From Colwellia sp. (GTDB lineage Bacteria; Pseudomonadota; Gammaproteobacteria; Enterobacterales; Alteromonadaceae): DNA of 64,000 nt. The notes under the pieces are model-generated. The model made no database searches and was not told the origin of the DNA. It was given only the letters and a program-made list of their open reading frames with translations. The stretch is taken from contig JABSOW010000010.1 in NCBI GenBank assembly GCA_013215465.1, forward strand, positions 84,930 to 148,929, in the 5' to 3' direction. Within the stretch, counting starts at the first letter, position 1, and every line of letters starts with the position of its first letter. Positions 1-9,690 of the stretch are shown piece after piece. Made by a program: the position numbers and the translations under genes.

Positions 1-1686
1 ATTTAGAATACTTAATAATTTGTAAAAAAAAGTAGATTTAGGAATCGCTTTGGTATGATCTCCAACTCTTTTAAATAAATGAGATTTTGACTTAGCTCGA
101 AAGATTTTCTCTATTTTATTGCGAGGCTCTGAAGTCAGGATAATAATTTGGTCATCCTGAAATTGAGCATATTGCTCTTTGATCTTTGAATAAAGCTCTA
201 ATCCCCAGTAATTTGTCTCATTTGTAAAGTTGTTTTTTTCCTTAAAATTAACATCTAATACAATGCGATCAATTTTATCTATATTTTCGTTAATAACATT
301 TTCAACGACAGACCAGTCATTTATTCCGCCTTTTTGCCCCGTGGAAAATATAAAATCTAAATATACGTCATTTTTTTTGCTTTGATTAAATTCATTCACT
401 CCATATTGTTCAAGAAATGCAGAGGGGCTTGCATCACTACTTTTTTCATTTGCCCATTCATCATCTATGAATAATACTGTTACCACTTCTTTGGAACAAA
501 CTTCATTTTTTAATTCGCTTATACTCGAATGTAATTTTCTTAATAAGAATAACAATTCAAATAGTTTTTCCTCCAAGTTAGGAGATGAAAACAAATTAAA
601 GTGAGAATTTCTAGAAATTAGTTGATTTAACGTATCTAACTTATTCGAGAAATATTTTTTCGTTTTACATAAATATAATTGTCGAACCGTTTCTTTTTGA
701 GATTCTTTTTCAACATTTAAACTTGAATCAAAAAAGCTTTCAACCCTGTCAGTTAACTCAATATATTCTTGATACACGTTACTACTTTCAAGAGTAGCTT
801 TATTTATAGAACAGTTTGAGATACTCAACATTGCTCTAAATTTATGAGGTAAATTACCAATATCATGTAATACAAGTTCCAATTCATCAGGTATTAATGC
901 ACTCTCACCTTTGGATTCTAGATAATTTTTTATGCAATTTGAGTCTATCTTACCCTCCCATAAACTTTCTGATAATTTCCTTAGGGTCAGAACGTTGCTT
1001 TTAGACCACTCTTTAATACTTTCTGTGGCTAATCGTTCATACCACCACTCTATAACTTCAGGCTCGTATTTTTCGGTATTTTCTATATCTGGAAGTTCTG
1101 TTAGCCCATACCTCTTGGTTAGCCAGTTTTTTCTTCGATTTTGATATTCAGTCCAATATAGATAGGTAATACATGATTCTACTAATACTAATTCTGAACT
1201 ATTATTCGTCATAGGAACTTCAATTTGATTATTATCAAAATCACTGGAGATCCAGTCACTCCAAGTCATTTCAATTGTTCTAAGAAGGGTATCTTTACAT
1301 TTTCTGCTAACTTTCTTTAAGTTTTTGTTGTTGTAAAAATCTCTACCTACTAAGTCAGGACGTTTAGACAAAGACGAATAACAAACTAGTGGATATCTAT
1401 TTTTAATTTTAGATGCTAAATGTCTAAAAGGCACAGATTTACCACTTGAATCGGCAGCAGAATTGTCCAATAGTAAGTCTGACACTATTATATTCTTACT
1501 ATGAAAATAATTTAAAGATGATTCACAGTCGAAGTCGAGATCTAAAGCTTCTTCAAAGTCATCAAAATTACTTTTAACAATGGCTTTTGCCTTATAACCA
1601 CTTTCTATGAAAAATTGACAAAGTGTATCTGCTTCACCCTGATCATCATCCCAAACAATAATATTAGGTTTTTGTATTTTAGACAT
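1..1686 (-). CDS. Twin receiver-domain protein, C terminus beyond window edge
   Basis: I read an open frame from the ATG at 1684-1686 to the left edge, 562 codons without a stop, so the 3' end is missing. Two response-regulator receiver folds are visible. The first spans about residues 8-110, with the acidic cluster VWDDD (11-15), the probable phospho-acceptor Asp70 in NIIVSD and a Ser in YSS near 104. The second spans about 402-545, with FIDDE (407-410), acceptor Asp478 in IVLDV, LTSE (517-520) and the Lys of FKR (539). The 290 residues between them are helical and unassigned. No kinase or DNA-binding domain is seen in the visible part. It is the last visible gene of the importer operon, 5 bases after the 952-aa gene. 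A role as a phosphorylation-responsive or inactive signalling partner is inferred. Confidence 0.75.
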   Translation of the reverse strand, partial: MSKIQKPNIIVWDDDQGEADTLCQFFIESGYKAKAIVKSNFDDFEEALDLDFDCESSLNYFHSKNIIVSDLLLDNSAADSSGKSVPFRHLASKIKNRYPLVCYSSLSKRPDLVGRDFYNNKNLKKVSRKCKDTLLRTIEMTWSDWISSDFDNNQIEVPMTNNSSELVLVESCITYLYWTEYQNRRKNWLTKRYGLTELPDIENTEKYEPEVIEWWYERLATESIKEWSKSNVLTLRKLSESLWEGKIDSNCIKNYLESKGESALIPDELELVLHDIGNLPHKFRAMLSISNCSINKATLESSNVYQEYIELTDRVESFFDSSLNVEKESQKETVRQLYLCKTKKYFSNKLDTLNQLISRNSHFNLFSSPNLEEKLFELLFLLRKLHSSISELKNEVCSKEVVTVLFIDDEWANEKSSDASPSAFLEQYGVNEFNQSKKNDVYLDFIFSTGQKGGINDWSVVENVINENIDKIDRIVLDVNFKEKNNFTNETNYWGLELYSKIKEQYAQFQDDQIIILTSEPRNKIEKIFRAKSKSHLFKRVGDHTKAIPKSTFFYKLLSILN

Positions 1687-1691
1687 TTGTT

Positions 1692-4550
1692 CTAGCTCCT
1701 GTGTTCAATCCATACAACAAGATCAACCAAATCTTTACGTACATTCCACCAAATAGAGATACCTTGCTCACTCTTTGCTATTTCACCATATTCAATCAAT
1801 TTTTCATTAGTGCAATCATTGTAGTTAATACCGTTTTCTCTATAACAGCCCAAACGCTCTCTAAGAGATAAGATTTCCTTTATGTGACCTTGCCAATCAC
1901 CATAACCTAAGTCCCCCCGAATTATTGCACAAACAATTGTCCAAAAATTCTGAATGGATTCCTCTCCACCTTTGCTTTGGTGCCTAATCATAATTGTCGA
2001 TGATGTTTTCTTAGTATCAAAATCGAGTTCAACAATCCAGCCTGAATCTTCTAACCACTGTATATAGCTTTTCAAACATTTTTGTATATCCCAAAAAATG
2101 TATTTTATGGATGATTTAGCACGTATTTCCCATGGGTTTTCTGAAGAGGTTGATTCACTAACATTCTTTTCATTACATTCAATTTTGTAAAATAAATCTA
2201 TAGGAACGAATGAACCTTTATGTCTTGATAAGCAAGCTTTAAGTTTATGTTTATAAAAAGAACATTCTTCACCAAGCTCAATATCTATATTTTTAAAATA
2301 CCCCCTAATATAGCTATGGTCAGATGTTGATTTCCTTATTACCTCCATGTTAGCCAACGACTTGTCATTGTTGGCGCTATGAGTAGGACTCAAACCATCG
2401 ATTTTCATTCCATCAATTGTTTTAGATATGTGTCCGTTAAAAGAACTCAAATCTTCTAGTGGATATACTGCTGAATAAAATTCATCTATAAACTTGTCGC
2501 TTAATTGTCGGTATTTAACATCGACAGAATTTCCTAGGTTCACTCTATATTGCTCTACTTCATCAGGAGTCAACACAGCTTGTTTTTCATTAAGATATAA
2601 ATACTGAAATTGCAGTTGTGTCATCCTCAAAATTGCGGATAAAAATTGACTAATACCTGATGAGACATTAGAGGAAAAGGTATCATCATCATATGTATAA
2701 AAGACGATTCCTATTCCTGCATGCTCATTACAGTCATTTAATGAATCTAACTGTGGAGTCCTTTTAAATACAGTCTGTGGGAGAGCCACATAATCTATCG
2801 ATTTCCAAGGGGATTTATTATCCTTGTTAACTTCAGTGATTTGAGTTAACAATGTACATAAGCTTTTTAATTTTACTGATTCATATGGGTAACCATATTT
2901 TCTTAGTTGCTCTATAAATAGCCCTAATAACTCTTCCTTTAACTCATTATTCAACAAGTTTATATCGTGATTACAGTTACCAGATTTAAACGTGTCAATG
3001 AGAGTTTCAGAATGCTCAATCCAACTACGTTGTGATGAACCTTGAGGAGGTATGTTGTCGGATTTTACCCCTTTTATATTAATTTCTAAAATATCATTAG
3101 TTTGATTAGAGCGCCATTTAGCTTTCCCATCTTCCATATGAGGTGAGAACCGATTCTTCTTTACATTGATAGATGTATTCTTGCAATTAAAATTAATTTT
3201 CCAATTACCTACCCATGGAAACAGTTCCATAACAAATAATCCTATCCATGGTGGAGAACTTTCAGTTTCATTTTTACTTAGTAAAATTTGTCTCCATTGC
3301 GAATAAGCTTTTTTGTGAGCATTACCCCATTCTTTATCACCTTGAACAACCATAGGTAATTTTTCTATATATGATCTATCTGAATCACTCATCGAGTAAA
3401 ACTCAGACATACTTTTATATTTGACAAATACAAATTCACACGCAGCTCTAGCGCAATTTCTTACAAAGTGGCTGTATAGAATGTGAAGCATATTATATAA
3501 AACTCTTTGCATATGCCCCCGATTGTCGTCTTCAGAGAAACCAGGCATCATTACCGGTAGAGCTAGCTTTCCTTGTAAACTAACTGCACTGCAAGCCAAT
3601 GCATTAATAGTTTTTTCAAAAAAAACTTCATCATTATTAGGTTGATATTTTGTACGCTTCTTGAGAAAAAAGAGGTCTGCTTTTTCAGAATGTTTGCGAG
3701 GGGAACAATTACAATTTTTTATGAAATCCAGAGATTTATCTTGTAATTTTGGTATTGACGTTTTAAGTGGATAAAATACTACAGAGTTATCGACTATATC
3801 TATGATATCATTATAATTCAAATCGTTATCTGGATAGTTTATTTCTATAAACTCACACTTATCAACTTTAACTAATCCAAAGTTATCATTAAGAATATCA
3901 CCAATTACAGAGAGGTTAGAGGCACTTATTTCAGGAAGCCACCCATTACCACTATGGATTCTAGTATCGTGATAATTTCTCCAACTTGATCGACATGAAC
4001 AATTAGTCTCTAGCCCAATATTTGTAGCTCCATCTATCCAAGCTCGATATCCGCGTTCCACGGAAAAACTAAAAAGTCCTTCAAATTTAACCTTTTTACT
4101 TAAAGCAAGTAAAAACCTTGGCCACCTAGGAATTAAATGAAGAGAAAAATATGCGGTTACTAAGTCAAATTCATCTAACTCAACCTCATCTAGAGAATTA
4201 TATTCTACATAATCGATATAAGGTGACTTGATTCTAGGCCTTTGATTTAATGGTCCATAATCACTTTCACTTTCCTTAGTGTCAACTAGATAAATAGTAG
4301 CTTTACGATCACTATTACTTGAGTTAGTTTGAGAAAAAACATCAATTGCCTTCAGTATACTATGCTCTGTAAGCCCCCAGCCATAGCCAAAAAACAAAAC
4401 TGTTAATTGGTTATTTTTCCATGTACTTTGTAATAGCTGAATTAATTTCTGTACTGCTTTTTCACTATCAAATTTTCCATCCGGATTGAATGCTTTCCTG
4501 TACAAATTATTTTCTAACTCTGCCACAGATAAAGGAATAAAACTTTTCAT
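1692..4550 (-). CDS. Large protein with methyltransferase-like N-terminal domain, function unknown
   Basis: A 952-aa protein I cannot assign to a family. Residues about 45-170 look like a Rossmann-type class I methyltransferase: a glycine-rich first strand and loop (LFFGYGWGL), an acidic second strand end (YLVDTKES), and a later strand reading FDLVTAYFSLHL followed by a helix and FEGLFSFSVERG. The SAM loop is poorly conserved, so it may be inactive. A Cys-rich patch lies near 178-184 (NCSCR) and another near 280 (CNCS), possibly metal-binding. The remaining 600 residues are soluble, without repeats or membrane segments. The start lies 10 bases after the O-methyltransferase stop and the end lies 5 bases before the twin-receiver gene, so co-transcription is very likely. 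It could be a modifying enzyme or a signalling scaffold; neither is shown. Confidence 0.6.
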   Translation of the reverse strand: MKSFIPLSVAELENNLYRKAFNPDGKFDSEKAVQKLIQLLQSTWKNNQLTVLFFGYGWGLTEHSILKAIDVFSQTNSSNSDRKATIYLVDTKESESDYGPLNQRPRIKSPYIDYVEYNSLDEVELDEFDLVTAYFSLHLIPRWPRFLLALSKKVKFEGLFSFSVERGYRAWIDGATNIGLETNCSCRSSWRNYHDTRIHSGNGWLPEISASNLSVIGDILNDNFGLVKVDKCEFIEINYPDNDLNYNDIIDIVDNSVVFYPLKTSIPKLQDKSLDFIKNCNCSPRKHSEKADLFFLKKRTKYQPNNDEVFFEKTINALACSAVSLQGKLALPVMMPGFSEDDNRGHMQRVLYNMLHILYSHFVRNCARAACEFVFVKYKSMSEFYSMSDSDRSYIEKLPMVVQGDKEWGNAHKKAYSQWRQILLSKNETESSPPWIGLFVMELFPWVGNWKINFNCKNTSINVKKNRFSPHMEDGKAKWRSNQTNDILEINIKGVKSDNIPPQGSSQRSWIEHSETLIDTFKSGNCNHDINLLNNELKEELLGLFIEQLRKYGYPYESVKLKSLCTLLTQITEVNKDNKSPWKSIDYVALPQTVFKRTPQLDSLNDCNEHAGIGIVFYTYDDDTFSSNVSSGISQFLSAILRMTQLQFQYLYLNEKQAVLTPDEVEQYRVNLGNSVDVKYRQLSDKFIDEFYSAVYPLEDLSSFNGHISKTIDGMKIDGLSPTHSANNDKSLANMEVIRKSTSDHSYIRGYFKNIDIELGEECSFYKHKLKACLSRHKGSFVPIDLFYKIECNEKNVSESTSSENPWEIRAKSSIKYIFWDIQKCLKSYIQWLEDSGWIVELDFDTKKTSSTIMIRHQSKGGEESIQNFWTIVCAIIRGDLGYGDWQGHIKEILSLRERLGCYRENGINYNDCTNEKLIEYGEIAKSEQGISIWWNVRKDLVDLVVWIEHRS

Positions 4551-4560
4551 TAATATTTTC

Positions 4561-5220
4561 TTAGGATTTAGGGCACATCAAAAACAAACCATTATCTATG
4601 TTCAAAGTCATAGAGTCATAATCCTTCATTGAATGTGCTTTAGTTAAAAAATTCTGCATAAGGGGCCTATAATCTATGGCATTGTCAGCACATAAAATAA
4701 AATTTTCATCCATCTTTGAAATTAAGTTATTTAAGTATTGGATGTAATTCTCCTTATCAGCGTCGAGAAATAAAAAATCAATTTCATTACCCTCGTCCCA
4801 CTCTTTAGTTATATGCAGCGCTTCTCCTTTCAATAAGCTTATGGTGCTGCACAAGCTAGCATCATTAATATTTCTTTCCGCTATAACTTGTTTTTCAGGG
4901 CAAATATCTATTGTAAATACTCTTCCTCCATAACTAGCCGCAGCGGCTCCCATCCATATTGTAGAGTACGCTGCCGATGTACCTATTTCTAATATGACTT
5001 TTGGCTTTTTAGCTATAATCATATTATAAAGAAACAATCCTGTAGAAGCTGGAATACTCCAAAACCTTATTTCCTTTTCTCCTGGAATACGTCCATAGGT
5101 GTGATCATCTTTATAATTATTAATTACCCAATCTTTTTCTTCCTGCTCAATGCCCTTTAGAACCTTTTGGATTTTGGCATTCAGAGGAATTAGAATCGAA
5201 TCTTGATCATCACCTTTCAT
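4561..5220 (-). CDS. Class I SAM-dependent O-methyltransferase (CCoAOMT-like)
   Basis: At 219 aa this matches the length of the O-methyltransferase family 3 (caffeoyl-CoA/catechol type). Visible motifs are the SAM loop VILEIGTSAAYSTIWM (about 75-90), the acidic end of strand 2 (FTIDICPEK) and the family hallmark FLFLDADKENY (about 150-160), which in relatives binds a divalent metal. Such enzymes transfer methyl groups from SAM to hydroxyls of small aromatic substrates in the cytoplasm. Its ATG overlaps the end of the binding-protein gene by 11 bases, indicating translational coupling. A tyrosine decarboxylase upstream makes a phenolic amine or a derivative a tempting substrate, but the sequence does not show this. 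Confidence 0.82.
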   Translation of the reverse strand: MKGDDQDSILIPLNAKIQKVLKGIEQEEKDWVINNYKDDHTYGRIPGEKEIRFWSIPASTGLFLYNMIIAKKPKVILEIGTSAAYSTIWMGAAAASYGGRVFTIDICPEKQVIAERNINDASLCSTISLLKGEALHITKEWDEGNEIDFLFLDADKENYIQYLNNLISKMDENFILCADNAIDYRPLMQNFLTKAHSMKDYDSMTLNIDNGLFLMCPKS

Positions 5221-6355
5221 TTATATTACCCAATAACTTAATTTTATTTGATGCATACACAGCCCAGGACATTGATATTTCAACGTCACCATTGGTTAAA
5301 AAGGAAATATCCCCAGCGACTCCATTGTGTGTCTTTAGCCCTAATATTTCATTTCTAACATCCATAACCTCTCCGTTTGTTCTGGCTATAGCATTGGCTA
5401 ATACAGTAACAGCATCATAAGTAAACGCTCCATCATAAGGCATGTACTTTTCATCGAATTTTTCGCTATATCGTGCAGCTACAATATTGGATTGTTTGCT
5501 TATCAATCCCTCTATTGAAATAGATGGGGCAATGAATCTAACTTTACGATTGATATAGCTTGCGTGCTCCCAATCTGGAAACTCGGCAAATCCTATACCT
5601 CCAATAATTGAAATTTTTCCTTCAGGGTCTATTTCTGCTAATTGTTTAAGTATTTGTGGGAAGTCAGAACCATAGCCTAACATTACAATTTGGTTTACAT
5701 TTGCCTCTTTAAAAGAGTACAACTCATTACGAAAATCTTTTTGTCCTACTTGAAAGTCCTTTAGAAGATAACTTACCCCTCCACTCTCCAGCTTTGGAAT
5801 TATGTAATTGTCCACTTCAGCTGTTGAGGTCGCGTCTTTAGAAATCAAGAGACCTACTGTTGACTCTGTATCCTTGTCCACAACATTAGCAATCTGCGAT
5901 GCTTCTTGGGCAGCATTTAAACAAAACCTGATAGCATTGGTTGAATTATTCATAATTTCAGGGTGAATAGCTACAATCAATTGAAGCCCCCCGTCTTTTT
6001 CAATAAGAGGTTTTAGTGCTTGAGATACTCCAGTTAACGTAGTTATAAAGAAATTTGTGTTATATCTAGTTTTTGCCTCTGCATATCGAGTAACTGCAAT
6101 TTTCGGGCTTGCCATTGTATCAACAAACTTAACATCCAATTTTTGAGTATTGCCCGTGCTCTTTTGTAAGTCTTCTATGGCCATTTCGATTGCCCTTTTC
6201 CCTGGCACACCAAGAAAAGCTAAATCTCCTGTTAAAGGTAGGAATGCGACTATAGTTTCTCTTTTTTCTTCACGCGATTGTTGTGGTCGTTCACTTTCAC
6301 TGCAACCCAGAAAGAAAAAAACACTTAAAATTAATACACCGATTAGTTTTTTCAT
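5210..6355 (-). CDS. LIV-type ABC importer substrate-binding lipoprotein
   Basis: The N terminus is a lipoprotein signal: MKK, a hydrophobic run, then the lipobox FFLGC with Cys18 as lipidation site. The mature 360 residues follow the type I periplasmic-binding fold of the leucine/amide/urea family: IVAFLPLTGDLAFLG opens domain 1, then a long helix (AIEMAIEDL), and a late YDAVTVLANAI helix typical of LivJ/UrtA-like proteins. It would capture a substrate in the periplasm and deliver it to the two permeases encoded upstream in the same operon. LIV-family ligands are branched-chain or other amino acids, short amides or urea. Nothing here fixes the ligand. It starts 12 bases after the LivF-like gene, and its stop overlaps the methyltransferase start. 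Confidence 0.85.
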   Translation of the reverse strand: MKKLIGVLILSVFFFLGCSESERPQQSREEKRETIVAFLPLTGDLAFLGVPGKRAIEMAIEDLQKSTGNTQKLDVKFVDTMASPKIAVTRYAEAKTRYNTNFFITTLTGVSQALKPLIEKDGGLQLIVAIHPEIMNNSTNAIRFCLNAAQEASQIANVVDKDTESTVGLLISKDATSTAEVDNYIIPKLESGGVSYLLKDFQVGQKDFRNELYSFKEANVNQIVMLGYGSDFPQILKQLAEIDPEGKISIIGGIGFAEFPDWEHASYINRKVRFIAPSISIEGLISKQSNIVAARYSEKFDEKYMPYDGAFTYDAVTVLANAIARTNGEVMDVRNEILGLKTHNGVAGDISFLTNGDVEISMSWAVYASNKIKLLGNINER

Positions 6356-6367
6356 TTTTACTTCTCT

Positions 6368-6979
6368 CTATACTCTAGTATGCTCAATAAAAATTACAGT
6401 TGAGCGATTAAAATTAAAAAAATCTTCTTTGGCATCTGAACTCATTCCCGCCAAAGGTTCATCTAACAGATACAAATGTGATTCTTTGCAAACTATCATC
6501 CCAACAGCCAATTTTTGTTGTTGACCAATACTTAACGTATCAACTACAGTATCTGGCTTTAACTCCTTACTCCACCTAGGAAAACGTTGTTCAAAAAGGT
6601 GATACCCTTTATGTCCTAGCGCTAACCGTAAATTATTTTCAACTGTTGGTTCTCGAAAAACATTTTTCCATTGCATCAAATAAGACATACCTAATTTTGC
6701 TCTTTCATGAATTGCATGATTCGTTATATCTAAGCCATTAAAGGTTATTTCCCCATGTTCAATAGGATCAACTCCCATGATTGCATTTAACAGGGTGCTT
6801 TTTCCTGCACCATTAGAGCCATGAATCTTAACTTGGTCACCACGGAATATTTCCAAGTCTAGATTTTCAAATATCTGTCGAGTACCCAACCTCACACCTA
6901 ACCTTTTAATTTTAAGTAATGGTTGTTCATTATCTTCTCTTGGTCCTTTTTCTAGCCATTCAAAATTAAGCAACGTCAT
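6368..6979 (-). CDS. livF: LIV-type ABC importer ATPase, LivF-like
   Basis: ABC ATPase of 203 aa. Walker A is GSNGAGKST (about 54-62), the signature is LSIGQQQK (about 149-156) and Walker B is LYLLDEPLAG (about 169-178), followed by a switch His in IFIEHTRV at the very C terminus. It is 30-40 residues shorter than a usual LivF, ending just after the H-loop. It pairs with the LivG-like ATPase whose gene overlaps its start by 14 bases, giving the usual heterodimeric motor. The short C terminus may be natural. A late frameshift is possible, but I see no obvious continuation. Confidence 0.85.
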   Translation of the reverse strand: MTLLNFEWLEKGPREDNEQPLLKIKRLGVRLGTRQIFENLDLEIFRGDQVKIHGSNGAGKSTLLNAIMGVDPIEHGEITFNGLDITNHAIHERAKLGMSYLMQWKNVFREPTVENNLRLALGHKGYHLFEQRFPRWSKELKPDTVVDTLSIGQQQKLAVGMIVCKESHLYLLDEPLAGMSSDAKEDFFNFNRSTVIFIEHTRV

Positions 6980-7790
6980 CTCTATTCCTTAATTCAGTTG
7001 TATTAATAACACCATTAACCAGCTCATATTTATAATCTGCTATAGGAATAATGCTGTGCTGATTATGCTCGACTATAAGTAAAGCCTTCCCCGTTTCTTG
7101 TGCTAAAATCCCTAAGTCATTAACGAGCTGAAGTGATGCAGCTTGATCTAATCCGGCAAGAGGTTCATCTAATAGCAGAACTTCTGCCCCTGTTTGTAAT
7201 AATCTAGCGATAGCAACTCTCTTTGCCTGTCCGAGACTTAATTTATCACCTGAAGAGCCAGATCTTTCTTTCATACCCATTATATCGAGCCAATTTAAAG
7301 CCTTCTTAATAAGAATTTTTTCTTGCTGCCTCACTTTGATTGGTTGAAATATAGCCCTAAAAGGGTTTATGCCAATGCTCGGAGCAGCTGTTAACACATT
7401 TTCTAAGGCGGTCATAGTATGGAATAGCCGTATGTCCTGCCAAAGCCGAGCGATACCAAGGAGTGGTAATCCATCAGACTCTTCTTTCAATATATCAATA
7501 GTTTTTCCTTCTTTGATAAGGTGAGCTTGCCCTGCCTCAGGCTTTAAAAAACCAGAAAGCACATTTAAAAGCGTTGTTTTTCCAGAGCCATTTTCACCAG
7601 TTAATAACCCTACTTGTCCAGGTAAAAGCTCTAACCCTACATTTTTCAATACTTGCTTCCCACCAAATGACAAAGCAATATTTTCAACAACTAATTTAGA
7701 GAAGCCACTTTTTTTAATTACTGACTTAGCCGTTTGAGTCTTAGTTAACAAATTAGCGTCATTATTTACCACCATTTTAAATATGCCCAT
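6966..7790 (-). CDS. livG: LIV-type ABC importer ATPase, LivG-like
   Basis: ABC ATPase of 274 aa. Walker A is TGENGSGKTT (about 64-73), the signature is LSLGQAKRVAIAR (about 184-196) and Walker B is VLLLDEPLAGLD (about 203-214), with the H-loop in LLIVEHNQH. About 30 non-conserved residues precede the domain (start of homology VVENIALSFGG), so the true start could be internal. The gene lies 7 bases after the LivM-like permease and overlaps the LivF-like gene. It powers import through the two permeases at the inner membrane. Confidence 0.87.
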   Translation of the reverse strand: MGIFKMVVNNDANLLTKTQTAKSVIKKSGFSKLVVENIALSFGGKQVLKNVGLELLPGQVGLLTGENGSGKTTLLNVLSGFLKPEAGQAHLIKEGKTIDILKEESDGLPLLGIARLWQDIRLFHTMTALENVLTAAPSIGINPFRAIFQPIKVRQQEKILIKKALNWLDIMGMKERSGSSGDKLSLGQAKRVAIARLLQTGAEVLLLDEPLAGLDQAASLQLVNDLGILAQETGKALLIVEHNQHSIIPIADYKYELVNGVINTTELRNRDDVA

Positions 7791-7797
7791 GCTATTT

Positions 7798-8667
7798 TCA
7801 TTGATATCTATAATTACCAGCTAGACCTTGTGGTCTAACCAACATGAGAATAATAAGAAGAACCCCGTAGATTAGTAATCTAATATTTGCTGCAATTGCG
7901 TCAGGCAGCGCCACAAACCTTAAAGCTTCTGGAAGTGTTATTAGAATAAACGCACCTAACAACGGGCCGCGAATATTACCAACTCCTCCGATTACCACCA
8001 TAGAAAGCATCAAAATTGATTCGTTTAGATTAAAACTAGTTGGATCAATATATGATACATAAGCGGCATATAGCCCACCAGCACATCCTACTAACGCAGA
8101 TGCAATAGCAAAAACTTGCATTTTAAGTTTGTTAACTGGAATTCCAACAGATTTAGCTGCCAACTCATCATCCCGTATAGCCTGCAACGCTCGACCAAAA
8201 GGGGACGTTTTTAATAAAGATATGACCCCTATAAAGATCAATGCTATAAAACCATAAAGCAAAGTAACAGCGCCAGTAGAACTAAACTCTACCCCTAATA
8301 CTTCAGGTTTAGGTATACCAGATATACCAAATGGGCCGTTGGTAACGGAAGTCCAGTTATACAATACAGCATAAATCAGTGCTTGGACTGCAATGCTGAC
8401 CATAACAAAGTAATCACCTTTAAAGCGGCGAGCAGGAAGAGAGACTAAAAGGCTTAAAAATCCAGCGCAAACTCCAGCCAAGATAAGTCCCGGAATGAAA
8501 CCAAATCCAAAATGTACCCAAAGTAAGGTTGCCGAATACGCACCAATACCATAATAGCCTGCGTGTGCAATTTGGAGTAAACCACCATAACCCAACATAA
8601 GATTAAGACTTAGTGCAACTATCGCAAAAATCTCAAAATAAACCATCAGATGCATCAGATAATTCAT
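7798..8667 (-). CDS. livM: LIV-type ABC importer permease, LivM-like
   Basis: Permease of 289 aa with about eight hydrophobic segments and the family signature LSLNLMLGYGGLLQIAHAGYYGIGAY near residues 19-44. The conserved cytoplasmic loop for ATPase coupling reads FGRALQAIRDDELAAKSVGI (about 152-171), followed by a conserved Gly-rich IGGVGNIRGPLLGA segment. It forms the membrane channel with the LivH-like subunit. Its ATG overlaps the stop of the upstream permease gene by 4 bases. The protein lacks the long N-terminal extension of Escherichia coli LivM, as is common in this family. Confidence 0.88.
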   Translation of the reverse strand: MNYLMHLMVYFEIFAIVALSLNLMLGYGGLLQIAHAGYYGIGAYSATLLWVHFGFGFIPGLILAGVCAGFLSLLVSLPARRFKGDYFVMVSIAVQALIYAVLYNWTSVTNGPFGISGIPKPEVLGVEFSSTGAVTLLYGFIALIFIGVISLLKTSPFGRALQAIRDDELAAKSVGIPVNKLKMQVFAIASALVGCAGGLYAAYVSYIDPTSFNLNESILMLSMVVIGGVGNIRGPLLGAFILITLPEALRFVALPDAIAANIRLLIYGVLLIILMLVRPQGLAGNYRYQ

Positions 8668-9530
8668 AATGACTCCAGCCTTGTTTTACTGGCAAATATA
8701 CCTTGTGGCCTCAAGAATAAGAATAAAACTAATAGAATGAATGTAGCAGCCTCTTCCCAGCGAGCAGAGCCAAACCATACTACCTCAGCTCTTAATAGCC
8801 CGAGTAATAGGCCACCAGCCATGGGGGCCCAAATAAATCCTTTTCCTCCAATAATCGTTGCTACCATCCCCAAAAGAATAATATCTAACCCTGCATGTGG
8901 AGAAAAACCCAAGTCCCAAGCGACACCTATTGAAACAATAGATATCAATCCAGCACTGATACAAAATGCAGTTCCTCTTAAGGAGTTTATATTTCGCCCT
9001 AAAAGGGCCAGTAGCGTTGAATTATCTGACAATGCTCTAAGCTCTATACCTTTATTGCTGTGTTTAAGCCAAAAATGAATCACACCTATTGCTAAAATTA
9101 CACATAGAGGCCCCAATAATTGGAGTTGAGCAACAGACACATTACCTAAGCGCCATACTTGACTTACTTGCTGTTGAACAATTTGTGATTCATTCCCCCA
9201 AAAAATTTCAATAAGTTGAACTATGACAATATATGCCCCAAGAGATGCTATAAGGTTTACTTCAGGCGGCGCATCTTTTTTAAAAAGTGGTCGGTGAATT
9301 GTGAATTCAAGCGCAAAACCTAGAAAGGAAATGATTAACATTGATACAACCAATGAAAGCCAAATAGGAAACTGAAATGTAAGGAGCATCGTAAAAATAT
9401 AAGGCGATAAAGAATATAAGCCTCCTAAAGCAACGTGGAATACTTTAGTTGTACGATAAACCAACGCAAAAGCAACACCAACAGCACCGATCAATATACC
9501 TTGTAAAATTCCATTAATAATTATTTGCAT
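8664..9530 (-). CDS. livH: LIV-type ABC importer permease, LivH-like
   Basis: Permease of 288 aa opening with the LivH hallmark GILQGILIGAVGVAFALVYR. It has about eight membrane segments and a conserved coupling loop GIELRALSDNSTLLALLGRN near 175-194. This is the first gene of the importer operon, and 220 bases separate it from the end of tyrS, including a terminator. No convincing Shine-Dalgarno sequence precedes the ATG (ACCACTTT), so translation may be weak or the start internal. Together with the LivM-like subunit it makes the inner-membrane pore. Confidence 0.87.
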   Translation of the reverse strand: MQIIINGILQGILIGAVGVAFALVYRTTKVFHVALGGLYSLSPYIFTMLLTFQFPIWLSLVVSMLIISFLGFALEFTIHRPLFKKDAPPEVNLIASLGAYIVIVQLIEIFWGNESQIVQQQVSQVWRLGNVSVAQLQLLGPLCVILAIGVIHFWLKHSNKGIELRALSDNSTLLALLGRNINSLRGTAFCISAGLISIVSIGVAWDLGFSPHAGLDIILLGMVATIIGGKGFIWAPMAGGLLLGLLRAEVVWFGSARWEEAATFILLVLFLFLRPQGIFASKTRLESL

Positions 9531-9601
9531 AAAGTGGTTTATCTTTATTAAAAATTCATTCGAATAGTTTACTGCAATTTGTAATCCAACTTACTAAAAT
9601 G

Positions 9602-9613
9602 AAGGTTAACCTT
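9602..9613. promoter_or_regulatory. 12-bp palindrome upstream of importer operon, possible operator
   Basis: AAGGTTAACCTT is a perfect palindrome about 70 bases upstream of the livH-like start, in the only gap where the importer promoter can lie. A position near the core promoter suits a repressor site. No regulator is identified and no clear -35/-10 pair stands out around it. Confidence 0.3.
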
Positions 9614-9690
9614 TTGTATTTTTAAAATTATTTCGTTTTCTTAACAAAACTTCTAGAAACGAGAGTCTCACTAAAATATCGAATTCGCAA

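Noticed and set aside
8650..9078. A 142-aa plus-strand gene opposite the LivH-like permease
   Set aside because: It is antisense to an intact permease, has no family features, and its composition follows from the opposite frame.
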